A stretch of 64,000 nt of DNA from Halomarinibacterium sp034670265 (GTDB taxonomy: Bacteria; Bacteroidota; Bacteroidia; Flavobacteriales; Flavobacteriaceae). Shown here one piece after another: positions 50,948-58,628 of the stretch. The DNA lies in contig JAXMNU010000002.1 of NCBI GenBank assembly GCA_034670265.1, forward strand, positions 310,001-374,000. The letters run 5' to 3'. Position 1 is the stretch's first letter. Each line of letters starts with the position of its first letter. The notes under the pieces were generated by a model that worked only from the letters and a program-made list of their open reading frames with translations, searched no databases and was not told where the DNA came from. Both the position numbers and the translations under genes were made by a program.

Positions 50948-52384
50948 ATGAGTCAAGCCATGGAAAGTATTAGCGTTTTCGACATGTTATCCATTGGTGT
51001 GGGACCATCGAGTTCACACACCTTAGGTCCTTGGCGTGCGGCCAAAGCTTGGATTGAAAAATTACAGCAACAAGAGCAATTTACGAGCGTAGCCAGTGTA
51101 AAAGTAAACTTGTACGGCTCTCTTTCGTTGACTGGAAAAGGTCATGCGACAGATATTTCTGTAGTAATGGGATTACTTGGGGCAGACCCAGTGACGTTTC
51201 CTATTGAAAACATTCAGAAGGAAATTGATGCCCTTAAAAAATCCAATAAATTGTTATTGAATAACGAAAAGCCTATTCCTTTTTCATTTTCGGAAGATAT
51301 TATTTTTCATAGAAAATTTCTGCCCTTTCACCCTAACGGAATTACGTTTGAAGCGACCCTTCGTAATGGACAAAAAAAGAAAGAGACCTATTACTCTATT
51401 GGGGGTGGATTTATTGTTCAGGAAGAGCGCAAAAGAGCGAAAATACAGGTAGAAAAATTTAATCATTTTCCTTTTCCCACACATACAGCTTTAGAGTTGC
51501 AAGGGTATTGTGATAGTGAAAAAAAGACGATAAGCGAGATTGTGTATCTAAATGAATTATCTATTCGCGATCCACAACGTATTGACGACAAGTTTAAAGC
51601 CATTTGGGAGGTCATGCTAGACTCCATGTATGTAGGATGCCATACAGAAGGCACACTGCCCGGTGGATTAAATGTTCGGCGTCGTGCTTTCGACACCCAC
51701 AAAACACTTATCGGCGACAAAAAATATAGCAACGCCATTGAATGGATTGCCGCCATTAGAGATACCGAAGTAAAATTTAGGCAAATCCTAAAATGGGTTT
51801 CCTGTTTTGCCTTAGCGGTAAACGAAGTGAATGCATCACTCGGGCGAGTTGTTACTGCCCCTACCAACGGAAGCGCCGGAGTCATTCCAGCGGTTCTCAT
51901 GTATTATATGGTGATTGAAAATCACGACGCCAATTTTGACGATGTAAAAAAGTTTTTATTGGTGTCGGGTGAAATAGGTAGTCTTTTTAAGAAAGGATCT
52001 ACCATTAGCGCCGCTTTAGGGGGGTGTCAAGCCGAAATAGGTGTTTCTTCTGCCATGGCAGCAGGCGCCTTAACCGAGCTCATGGGTGGAACACCTGCAC
52101 AAGCCTTGATGGCTGCCGAGATTGCTATGGAGCATCACTTAGGGCTAACCTGCGACCCTATTGCTGGATTGGTACAAATTCCGTGTATTGAGCGTAATGC
52201 CATGGGTGCCATAAAAGCAATAAATGCCTGCGAAATGGCATTGGATGCAGACCCCACCAAAGCAAAAGTTCCTTTAGATAAAGTGATTAAAACGATGTGG
52301 GAAACGGCTAAGGATATGACATCAAAATATAAAGAAACAAGTGAGGGTGGACTAGCCGTACAAGTAAATGTGAGTGATTGTTAA
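50948..52384 (+). CDS. sdaA: L-serine ammonia-lyase (serine dehydratase)
   Basis: A 478-residue iron-sulfur enzyme that deaminates L-serine to pyruvate and ammonia. The beta domain has SIGVGPSSSHTLGPWRAAK near residue 18. The alpha domain contains GRVVTAPTNGSAGVIPAVLMYY, GGCQAEIGVSSAMAAGAL and CDPIAGLVQIPCIERNA, where the cysteines hold the 4Fe-4S cluster. Both domains are in one chain, as usual for this type. It overlaps the convergent NTF2-like gene by 4 bases. Confidence 0.96.
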   Translation: MSQAMESISVFDMLSIGVGPSSSHTLGPWRAAKAWIEKLQQQEQFTSVASVKVNLYGSLSLTGKGHATDISVVMGLLGADPVTFPIENIQKEIDALKKSNKLLLNNEKPIPFSFSEDIIFHRKFLPFHPNGITFEATLRNGQKKKETYYSIGGGFIVQEERKRAKIQVEKFNHFPFPTHTALELQGYCDSEKKTISEIVYLNELSIRDPQRIDDKFKAIWEVMLDSMYVGCHTEGTLPGGLNVRRRAFDTHKTLIGDKKYSNAIEWIAAIRDTEVKFRQILKWVSCFALAVNEVNASLGRVVTAPTNGSAGVIPAVLMYYMVIENHDANFDDVKKFLLVSGEIGSLFKKGSTISAALGGCQAEIGVSSAMAAGALTELMGGTPAQALMAAEIAMEHHLGLTCDPIAGLVQIPCIERNAMGAIKAINACEMALDADPTKAKVPLDKVIKTMWETAKDMTSKYKETSEGGLAVQVNVSDC

Positions 52385-52842
52385 TCTTGACAACCTTCTC
52401 TCCTTCTCGAATCAATTAAGTGAACAATTTTCCATCCATCATCTGTTTTCGCTAAAGTAAAAGCATTGGCGCCACAATGACTAAAGTTTCCATTAAACCA
52501 AAACTCATAAGGCGTCCACACATGGGCTAAGTTTCCATCGATTTGCACGCTGTAATCAAGTAACTTTTCCTCCCAGACTTGGTCGGAAGGACGACTCCCA
52601 ATGGCTTTTAGAAATTCAGAAATATTTCCGTCAATTACATTGGCTTTACCTTCTTTGTTGGTGAAAACAGTCTGATTGGGCAAATTTTCTACCATCACAC
52701 TTTTCATGATAAGTGTGTCTCCTTTGTGAAAACCATCAAAAAAAGTATCGATAAGGTGTTTGGCATCCATTTCAGAAAAAGAATCTTGAGAAAATGTTAT
52801 TGCTGAAATAAAAATGAAAGCGGTTGTAATAAAAAACTTCAT
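52381..52842 (-). CDS. Secreted NTF2-like (SnoaL/DUF4440) protein
   Basis: A 153-residue exported protein. The signal peptide FFITTAFIFISAITFSQ precedes a cone-shaped NTF2 fold domain: AKHLIDTFFDGFHKGDTLIMKSVM at the start, VQIDGNLAHVWTPYEFWFNGNF and FTLAKTDDGWKIVHLIDSRR at the end. The family covers enzymes and binding proteins, so function cannot be assigned. It converges on sdaA and is transcribed alone. Confidence 0.85.
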   Translation of the reverse strand: MKFFITTAFIFISAITFSQDSFSEMDAKHLIDTFFDGFHKGDTLIMKSVMVENLPNQTVFTNKEGKANVIDGNISEFLKAIGSRPSDQVWEEKLLDYSVQIDGNLAHVWTPYEFWFNGNFSHCGANAFTLAKTDDGWKIVHLIDSRRREGCQD

Positions 52843-52902
52843 AACACAGAATTAAGGATTGAATACCAAAATTAGTACTTTTACACTTCAATACGTTACA
52901 CT

Positions 52903-53721
52903 ATGTCCACAGCAAAAAAAGAATATAAGCGAATTACCACCAAAACGTTGGTGGATATGAAGAAAAATGGAGATAAAATTGCGATGCTTACGGCATACGA
53001 TTATACCATGGCAAAGATTGTAGACAGTGCTGGCATAGATGTTATTTTGGTAGGAGATTCGGCTTCCAATGTGATGGCGGGTCACGAGACTACCCTACCC
53101 ATTACCTTAGATCAAATGATTTACCATGCATCCTCTGTAGTGCGTGCTATTGAAAGAAGTTTGGTAGTGGTGGATTTACCCTTTGGGAGTTACCAAAGTG
53201 ATCCAAAGGAAGCCTTACGTTCTGCTATTAGAATTATGAAAGAAAGTGGTGCTCACGCCGTAAAAATGGAGGGCGGTAAAGAAATTAAAGAATCGATTAA
53301 GCGAATACTGAATGCTGGAATTCCCGTAATGGGGCATTTAGGATTGACCCCACAATCTATCTATAAATTTGGAACATATACCGTTCGTGCTAAAGAAGAA
53401 CAGGAAGCAGAAACGTTGAAAGAGGATGCTCTAATGCTTGAAAAAGCGGGGTGTTTTGCTGTAGTTATTGAAAAAATCCCTGCTAAACTTGCTGAGGAAG
53501 TTGCCAAAAGTATTAGTATTCCTGTCATTGGAATTGGTGCTGGTGGAGGTGTTGACGGGCAGGTGTTGGTTACTCACGATATGATAGGAATGACCCACGA
53601 ATTTAGTCCTCGTTTTTTGAGAAGATATTTAGATTTATATAGTGACATGTCCAATGCTTTTAGCCAGTATATTACCGATGTAAAAAGTAGTGACTTCCCA
53701 AATGATTCTGAGCAATATTAA
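52903..53721 (+). CDS. panB: 3-methyl-2-oxobutanoate hydroxymethyltransferase
   Basis: PanB makes ketopantoate from 2-oxoisovalerate and methylene-THF, the first step to pantothenate and coenzyme A. The 272 residues are full length: MLTAYDYTMAKIVDSAGIDVILVGDS, GHETTLPITLDQMIYH, GAHAVKMEGG and VIGIGAGGGVDGQVLV are all in place with the metal-binding aspartates. No panC is adjacent. The pseudouridine synthase gene follows after 12 bases. Confidence 0.97.
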   Translation: MSTAKKEYKRITTKTLVDMKKNGDKIAMLTAYDYTMAKIVDSAGIDVILVGDSASNVMAGHETTLPITLDQMIYHASSVVRAIERSLVVVDLPFGSYQSDPKEALRSAIRIMKESGAHAVKMEGGKEIKESIKRILNAGIPVMGHLGLTPQSIYKFGTYTVRAKEEQEAETLKEDALMLEKAGCFAVVIEKIPAKLAEEVAKSISIPVIGIGAGGGVDGQVLVTHDMIGMTHEFSPRFLRRYLDLYSDMSNAFSQYITDVKSSDFPNDSEQY

Positions 53722-53733
53722 ATACAATACGCT

Positions 53734-54417
53734 TTGCATAGTACTCCCGAAAATTTAGAAGTTCTTTACGAAGACAATCATTTAATTGTTATAAACAAGC
53801 GACCAGGTGATATCGTTCAAGGAGATAAAACAGGTGACACCCCACTTTCAGAAATTGTAAAAGAATATATAGCTAAAAAATACGATAAGCCAGGAGATGT
53901 CTATTTAGGGGTAGTACATCGTTTGGATAGGCCCACGAGTGGTATTGTTCTTTTTGCTAGAACATCAAAAGCGCTAGCAAGAATGAATAAGCTATTTTCA
54001 GAAAGAGAAACAGAAAAAACGTATTGGGCAGTCGTAAAAAATCCACCTCCTTCAGAGAAAGAAAAGCTCATCCACTATCTAAAAAGAAATCCAAAACAAA
54101 ATAAATCCTACGCCTATCCAAAAGAAATTGGAGGAAGTAAAAAAGCTATTTTAAGTTACCAGCTCATTAAAACGCTAAAAAGTTATTATGTTCTTTCTAT
54201 TGAACTAGAAACAGGAAGACATCATCAAATTAGGGCACAATTAGCGGCTATTAATTGCCCGATAAAAGGAGATTTAAAATATGGCTTTGATAGAAGTAAT
54301 GAAGATGGAAGTATTCACCTTCACGCTAGAAAACTTTGTTTTATTCACCCAGTAAAGAAGGAGCGCTTGGAAATTGTTGCCTTACCTCCAGAAGATGTTC
54401 TTTGGAACACTCTTTAA
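53734..54417 (+). CDS. RluA-family RNA pseudouridine synthase
   Basis: A 227-residue enzyme that isomerises uridine in rRNA or tRNA. The catalytic aspartate is in GVVHRLDRPTSGIVLFART, and VLYEDNHLIVINKRPGDIVQGD and LETGRHHQIRAQLA are the other family motifs. It lacks the N-terminal S4 domain. I used the TTG at 53734 as start because no ATG or GTG exists between the in-frame panB stop and the conserved N-terminus. It is probably co-transcribed with panB. Confidence 0.92.
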   Translation: MHSTPENLEVLYEDNHLIVINKRPGDIVQGDKTGDTPLSEIVKEYIAKKYDKPGDVYLGVVHRLDRPTSGIVLFARTSKALARMNKLFSERETEKTYWAVVKNPPPSEKEKLIHYLKRNPKQNKSYAYPKEIGGSKKAILSYQLIKTLKSYYVLSIELETGRHHQIRAQLAAINCPIKGDLKYGFDRSNEDGSIHLHARKLCFIHPVKKERLEIVALPPEDVLWNTL

Positions 54418-55067
54418 ATTTTGAAAAGTTTATTTCTTAAAGCGTACATCACCAAACCAACCCTATTTCTTAAGCCTAATCTTTTAAAGATATCTCGTCT
54501 ATATCCGTCTACTGTTTTTGGGCTTAACATCATTTTTTCGGCTATTTCTTTATAGGTCAATTCGGAACATGCCATTTCTATAAACTGAAGCTCATTTTTG
54601 TTAAACTCTGGCTCTAAATCCGGAGCCTCTTCATATAAAGAATTAACCATGGCATTGGTAACCATTTCCGAATAATAAAAGCCGCGTTCTATAACTTCAA
54701 TTAATGCATTTTCCAAATCCTTTGGGTGAATATCTTTCAAAAAGTATCCCTTGGCACCTTCTTTAAGCATCCGCAAAATAAACATTTCATTATCATCCAT
54801 AGACAATGCCAAAACCCTAATTGAGGGGTGGTTGGCAGTTAACCATTTTTGTGTATCAAAACCATTCATTACTGGCATATTAATATCCAATAAAATAATG
54901 TCTGGCAGGTGTGTGAGATGTTTTAGTTTATCTTTTAAATCCAATCCATGTTGGGCTTTAAAAATCACTCGAAAGCCTTGAAAGCTATTAATTAATTTTT
55001 CTAGGGAACTAGCAAATAGCAAGTGGTCATCAACAATTGCAATAGTGGTTTCATTCAGATTGTTCAT
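54414..55067 (-). CDS. NarL/FixJ-type response regulator
   Basis: A 217-residue two-component regulator. The receiver domain has the acidic pair in IAIVDDHLLFASSLEKLI, the phosphoacceptor Asp in LPDIILLDINMPVMNGFD and the lysine in GAKGYFLKD. The C-terminal LuxR helix-turn-helix is LTYKEIAEKMMLSPKTVDGYRRDIFKRLGL. It overlaps the kinase gene by 17 bases, so the two form a pair. The targets are unknown; the contractile injection operon 2 kb away is an attractive candidate. Confidence 0.95.
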   Translation of the reverse strand: MNNLNETTIAIVDDHLLFASSLEKLINSFQGFRVIFKAQHGLDLKDKLKHLTHLPDIILLDINMPVMNGFDTQKWLTANHPSIRVLALSMDDNEMFILRMLKEGAKGYFLKDIHPKDLENALIEVIERGFYYSEMVTNAMVNSLYEEAPDLEPEFNKNELQFIEMACSELTYKEIAEKMMLSPKTVDGYRRDIFKRLGLRNRVGLVMYALRNKLFKI

Positions 55068-55842
55068 GTATTGGGTATGGATATATTAATTTAATTTGGG
55101 TCCCTTTCTCTATTTCTGATACTAGACTAAACTTCGCCCCAATTACTTTTGCTCTACTCTCCATGTTTTGCAATCCCGAATTGGTCTTTACGGCAGATGG
55201 ATTAAAGCCTACTCCATCATCTTTAGCAATAATTTCAAGGCAAGTCTCTTTGTAGTTTAAATTTACGAATAATTTTTTTGCAATAGCATGTTTGAGCGTG
55301 TTTGAAAAAAATTCTTGTAATATTCTAAAAATTATTATTTCAACTTCATTATTTAAAGGAATTTCTTCTCCTTTTAATTCAAGGTTTGTTGATAAAAACC
55401 GTAAACGTTCATAGCGATCAAGTTCAGTTCTTAAGGAGGCAATAAAGCCATTCTTAAGTGCGACTTCGTTATTTAATGTTTTTGAAAGGGCTCTTATTTC
55501 TTGGAGTGTTGTCCCAAGAGTGCTCTTAGTCTCTTCAATTTGTGCTTTTATTTCTGGGGGGCTTTCATTAAACAACATTCCCAATTGAATATTGGCAACA
55601 GAGAGTAGCTGACCAATATTGTCGTGTAACTCCCAAGCTATGTTTTTAAAAGTTTGTTCTTGAATTTCAATTTGAGATTTTGCCAATTCTTTTTCAAATC
55701 GCTTTTCGGCTTCAAACCGCTCGACCAATAGTTTATTCTTTCGTTTCTGAAAAGCAATAACAAAAACCACTACAAAAAATACAAGTATAAAAACTGTAAT
55801 GATAGAATATAAAATTAAAAGGACTTCCTCTTCTTTGAGCAT
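55051..55842 (-). CDS. Sensor histidine kinase, HisKA_3 (NarX-like) type
   Basis: A 263-residue kinase with one N-terminal helix (LLILYSIITVFILVFFVVVFVIAF) and no extracellular sensor domain. The phosphorylated histidine is in NIAWELHDNIGQLLSVANIQLGM, and ATP-binding motifs are ILQEFFSNTLKHA and AKDDGVGFNPSAVKTNSGLQNM. Without its own sensor it may listen to the 7-helix protein encoded just upstream. I chose the ATG at 55842 (MLKEEEVLL); an ATG at 55866 would lengthen the overlap with that gene. Confidence 0.92.
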   Translation of the reverse strand: MLKEEEVLLILYSIITVFILVFFVVVFVIAFQKRKNKLLVERFEAEKRFEKELAKSQIEIQEQTFKNIAWELHDNIGQLLSVANIQLGMLFNESPPEIKAQIEETKSTLGTTLQEIRALSKTLNNEVALKNGFIASLRTELDRYERLRFLSTNLELKGEEIPLNNEVEIIIFRILQEFFSNTLKHAIAKKLFVNLNYKETCLEIIAKDDGVGFNPSAVKTNSGLQNMESRAKVIGAKFSLVSEIEKGTQIKLIYPYPIHEQSE

Positions 55843-56534
55843 ATCAAAAAACCTATTATGAAGCAAGAATACATAAATAAATTAGAAACTAAAACAATAT
55901 ATACTTGAAGCTTCACAAAATGTAAATTTCCCGTTGACACATTAAAGTAATCTGAAAAAATTGCCAATGGTGCATTGGCTAAGTTAAAAACAAAAACGCC
56001 CACAGCAATATACATTGGGAGATGTGTTTTAAGTTGTAAAATTAAATCAGACTTAAGAAGTTCATAAAAAAACTGAAAAATAACTCCTAAGATAACAAAA
56101 GTCCCAACGATAACAACAAATGAGGAGTTTTCAAAGAAGGAGGTCTCAACATATTGAAAATAAACAGAAGTTAAAAAATATAACACCAAAGTAATTTTAG
56201 CAATACTTTTAAAAAGTTCATTTTTAATAAAAAACAAAAAATAAAGGCAAATTAAAATAGGATTAATAATGTCGTAAAAATTATAAACCCAAGTATTACG
56301 CCTAAAAGGCGAGTTTTCGATATAAGAAAAGTATTGATACTTAGAAAAATAACCTATAACAGAATAACTTGCAATTATCTCAAGAAAAACGACAGCTCCT
56401 AAGTAAGTCACCAGAAGTTTTACAGACTTACTAGAATCATTTTTTTTTAAATAATATATGCTTGTTATAAATGAAATAATAACAAATACAAAAGCAGAAA
56501 AAGAATATATGATATAATTGCCAAGTTCCTCCAA
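55815..56534 (-). CDS. Seven-helix membrane protein of unknown function
   Basis: A 239-residue polytopic protein with about seven hydrophobic helices (residues 7-27, 38-60, 88-108, 116-134, 141-163, 175-195 and 211-233) and no soluble domain. Its layout resembles membrane sensor modules (7TMR-like), and its 3' end overlaps the histidine kinase gene. It follows the 118-residue protein gene by 2 bases. I infer it provides the sensing part for the adjacent kinase, which has none. Confidence 0.75.
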   Translation of the reverse strand: MEELGNYIIYSFSAFVFVIISFITSIYYLKKNDSSKSVKLLVTYLGAVVFLEIIASYSVIGYFSKYQYFSYIENSPFRRNTWVYNFYDIINPILICLYFLFFIKNELFKSIAKITLVLYFLTSVYFQYVETSFFENSSFVVIVGTFVILGVIFQFFYELLKSDLILQLKTHLPMYIAVGVFVFNLANAPLAIFSDYFNVSTGNLHFVKLQVYIVLVSNLFMYSCFIIGFLICSKKRKSF

Positions 56535-56536
56535 TA

Positions 56537-56893
56537 CTAATAATTATTTGGCGGCCACCCCCCCAGCGTTCTATTTAAGGGGTCTATTTCGTAATTATTA
56601 TCAGAATCTTTACTAGTGCCAATAGTGGGAGCAAGAAAAACAGTTGCCTTTTTATTCTCTGCAGTATTATAAGCCGCAAAATAGATTCTAATTCCAGGAT
56701 CTAAAACTCCTTGCCTAGTTGATAATTCTTTTACATATGCAACATATTCTTCTATTTCAGAAAGGCTAAAAGTAAAATCTTTTACATCCTTAAATCCTGT
56801 TGCTATTTCAATTTCAGAAACTCTTGTTCTATTCCAATTTCCCTGAAGTTCTTTTGCCTCAGACACACTAATACAATTCTTAGGTTTTGCCAT
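56537..56893 (-). CDS. Small conserved flavobacterial protein
   Basis: A 118-residue soluble protein (MAKPKNCISVSEAKELQGNW, then SLSEIEEYVAYVKELS, PGIRIYFAAYN, TVFLAPTIG and IDPLNRTLGGWPPNNY at the end). The mix of a helical half and a beta half with an invariant-looking C-terminal motif suggests a compact enzyme or binding domain. I recall such proteins paired with membrane proteins in flavobacteria, always unnamed. It leads the four-gene minus-strand unit with the sensor system. Confidence 0.78.
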   Translation of the reverse strand: MAKPKNCISVSEAKELQGNWNRTRVSEIEIATGFKDVKDFTFSLSEIEEYVAYVKELSTRQGVLDPGIRIYFAAYNTAENKKATVFLAPTIGTSKDSDNNYEIDPLNRTLGGWPPNNY

Positions 56894-56960
56894 AACACTT
56901 AAATTTTAAATTTTATTGTACCAAGTAAGTCATTTAAAAAATCAATGGCAAGTTCTAAGT

Positions 56961-57012
56961 AAAAAAACAGGAAAAACCCTGTAAAAATACACAGGGTTTT
57001 TCCTGTTTTTTT
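56961..57012. terminator. Perfect 22-base hairpin, terminator-like, in a divergent gap
   Basis: The arms start AAAAAAACAGGAAAAACCC and end GGGTTTTTCCTGTTTTTTT and pair perfectly over 22 bases around an 8-base loop, with A and T runs outside, so it would stop transcription in both directions. Confidence 0.9.
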
Positions 57013-57013
57013 A

Positions 57014-57036
57014 GGGGTAAAACCCCCTTTTTTTTT
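57014..57036 (+). terminator. Second hairpin with T run
   Basis: GGGGT-AAA-ACCCC followed by nine T. It points toward the injection system genes and lies one base after the first hairpin. Confidence 0.75.
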
Positions 57037-57070
57037 ACAAATTAATCTAAAATTATCAGTTAAACAACTG

Positions 57071-57101
57071 TTGATTTTCAATTTGTTATAACATAGATTT
57101 G
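57071..57101 (+). promoter_or_regulatory. Promoter of the contractile injection operon
   Basis: TTG at 57071-57073 and TAGATTTG at 57094-57101 (TAnnTTTG) with a 20-base spacer; the first gene starts 34 bases further on. It lies just downstream of the two hairpins. Confidence 0.72.
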
Positions 57102-57134
57102 AGGGTAGTTAATGGCAGATAAAGTTAACAATAC

Positions 57135-57740
57135 ATGATATACGAAACCTTAGAAATTATTAAAGATCAAGTGTCCGTCTTTTTAGAAGATAAACTATCT
57201 GAAAGCAACCTATTGGTATTAGAAAATATTGCCAAAATGGAGGATGCAGACATTACTACGATGAATGATAAAATAGTACTGTCCTTAATAAATCTTGAGG
57301 AAGAGATTTCAATGAAAAACCTTCCCAATGTAAACTTCAAAAATGGAAGTTATGAGTATAAAAACAAGCCTGTAAACTTAAATCTTTATGTCCTTTTTTC
57401 AGCAAATCGAGGCGTTTATACAAAATCCATTACTGCACTATCTGCTATTATTGAATTCTTTCAAGACAAAAAGGTTTTTAACCAGCTAAATACTCCTTTA
57501 AACCCTACTATTACTGCGCTGGATGATGTTAAAGAGTTCAAATTTATTGTGGAATTGTACACTCCTACTTTCGAACAACTTAATTATGTATGGGGAACAT
57601 TGGGAGGTAAATCTGTACCCAATGTTATGTATAAGGTAAGCATTGTAAAAGTGGAAGGAACATCGCTAGTTAAAAAAGGAAGTGCCATTACCGAAATAGA
57701 AGGAACATTAGAAAATCTTACTAAGCACCCTGTGGATTAA
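57135..57740 (+). CDS. DUF4255 protein, eCIS cap/terminator (Afp16/Pvc16-like)
   Basis: A 201-residue protein that should cap the end of the injection tube and sheath and set its length. The DUF4255 pattern is IYETLEIIKDQVSVFLEDKL, VLSLINLEEEISMKNLPN, PVNLNLYVLFSANRGVYTKSITALSAIIEFFQDKKVF and VYxEPTFEQLNYVWGTLGGK-like FIVELYTPTFEQLNYVWGTLGGK. In known clusters this gene often lies at one end of the operon. Here it is first, 34 bases after the promoter. Confidence 0.88.
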   Translation: MIYETLEIIKDQVSVFLEDKLSESNLLVLENIAKMEDADITTMNDKIVLSLINLEEEISMKNLPNVNFKNGSYEYKNKPVNLNLYVLFSANRGVYTKSITALSAIIEFFQDKKVFNQLNTPLNPTITALDDVKEFKFIVELYTPTFEQLNYVWGTLGGKSVPNVMYKVSIVKVEGTSLVKKGSAITEIEGTLENLTKHPVD

Positions 57741-57745
57741 AGAAT

Positions 57746-58618
57746 ATGAGTTTTCAAATCACATATAAAAAATTACTCGATATTAATTTTTATCACCATT
57801 ACTTTTTGGATGATGGTGCCACTGCTTTTGATGCAAATCCAACGTTAAAAGTAGCTCAGCTTTTAAAATATGACTTCGGAAGTTTTTTAAAAATAATTCC
57901 TTCAGAACAAACAAAACAAAAGCTAAAGGGTCAAAAAATAGCAGTAAAAACTGGCACTTATGGAGTTTCACTTTTTGTAAGTGCTAAAGAATCTGCTCCA
58001 AGCAGTGGAATCTTTCAGCCCTATATCCCATTAGGACAAACCGATAGTCTTTTGTTTTTGGCTTATGTAACAGATGCTTTCTTCGAAAATTATTCAACAG
58101 TGGCTGCTAATCCTAGTAATCCGTATTTATTTTCGAATAAAAAACCTAGTTCTGAAGGTGGAAGTTTTAGATATATTGATTTAGAAAATACAACAAATCC
58201 AATCGAGGATTTTACCATTTCTCAAACTACCTACGAAGCCTTTTTCGATAGCATTTCAGAAAAAGAACGTATTGGACTCTTTGCAATTCTGCATTTGGAA
58301 ATGGCTGGTGATGACACTACTGTCGTGGATGGCAATGCCAGAAATGTATTACAGGGAGATGGGACAATACAAAATATAACACCTACATATAAAATACAGA
58401 TAGCCAATAGAGCTACCATTTGGAATTATATAAACCCAGTGGATAACAGTTTAATTCATTCTAGCAATCCTACGGAGCTTCCTTTGGTTAAAAACGGAAT
58501 TATAGGATACACATTTGATAGTAAAGAACGGCCTTCGGCCCAACCTCATCGCCTTGTTTTTGAAAAAGACGGCGGTGGAAATATTATAAAAACAATTTCA
58601 GAAATATTTATTAACTAA
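57746..58618 (+). CDS. Unrecognised eCIS-associated protein
   Basis: A 290-residue protein I do not recognise. It begins MSFQITYKKLLDINFYHHYFLDDG, has no signal peptide or membrane helix, and is beta-rich with a glycine/serine loop near residue 90. GIIGYTFDSKERPSA occurs near the end. It starts 5 bases after the DUF4255 gene and precedes the sheath gene by 10, so it is part of the particle operon. A second cap adaptor or baseplate component is plausible, but nothing in the sequence proves it. Confidence 0.8.
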   Translation: MSFQITYKKLLDINFYHHYFLDDGATAFDANPTLKVAQLLKYDFGSFLKIIPSEQTKQKLKGQKIAVKTGTYGVSLFVSAKESAPSSGIFQPYIPLGQTDSLLFLAYVTDAFFENYSTVAANPSNPYLFSNKKPSSEGGSFRYIDLENTTNPIEDFTISQTTYEAFFDSISEKERIGLFAILHLEMAGDDTTVVDGNARNVLQGDGTIQNITPTYKIQIANRATIWNYINPVDNSLIHSSNPTELPLVKNGIIGYTFDSKERPSAQPHRLVFEKDGGGNIIKTISEIFIN

Positions 58619-58628
58619 ATTTTAAATT

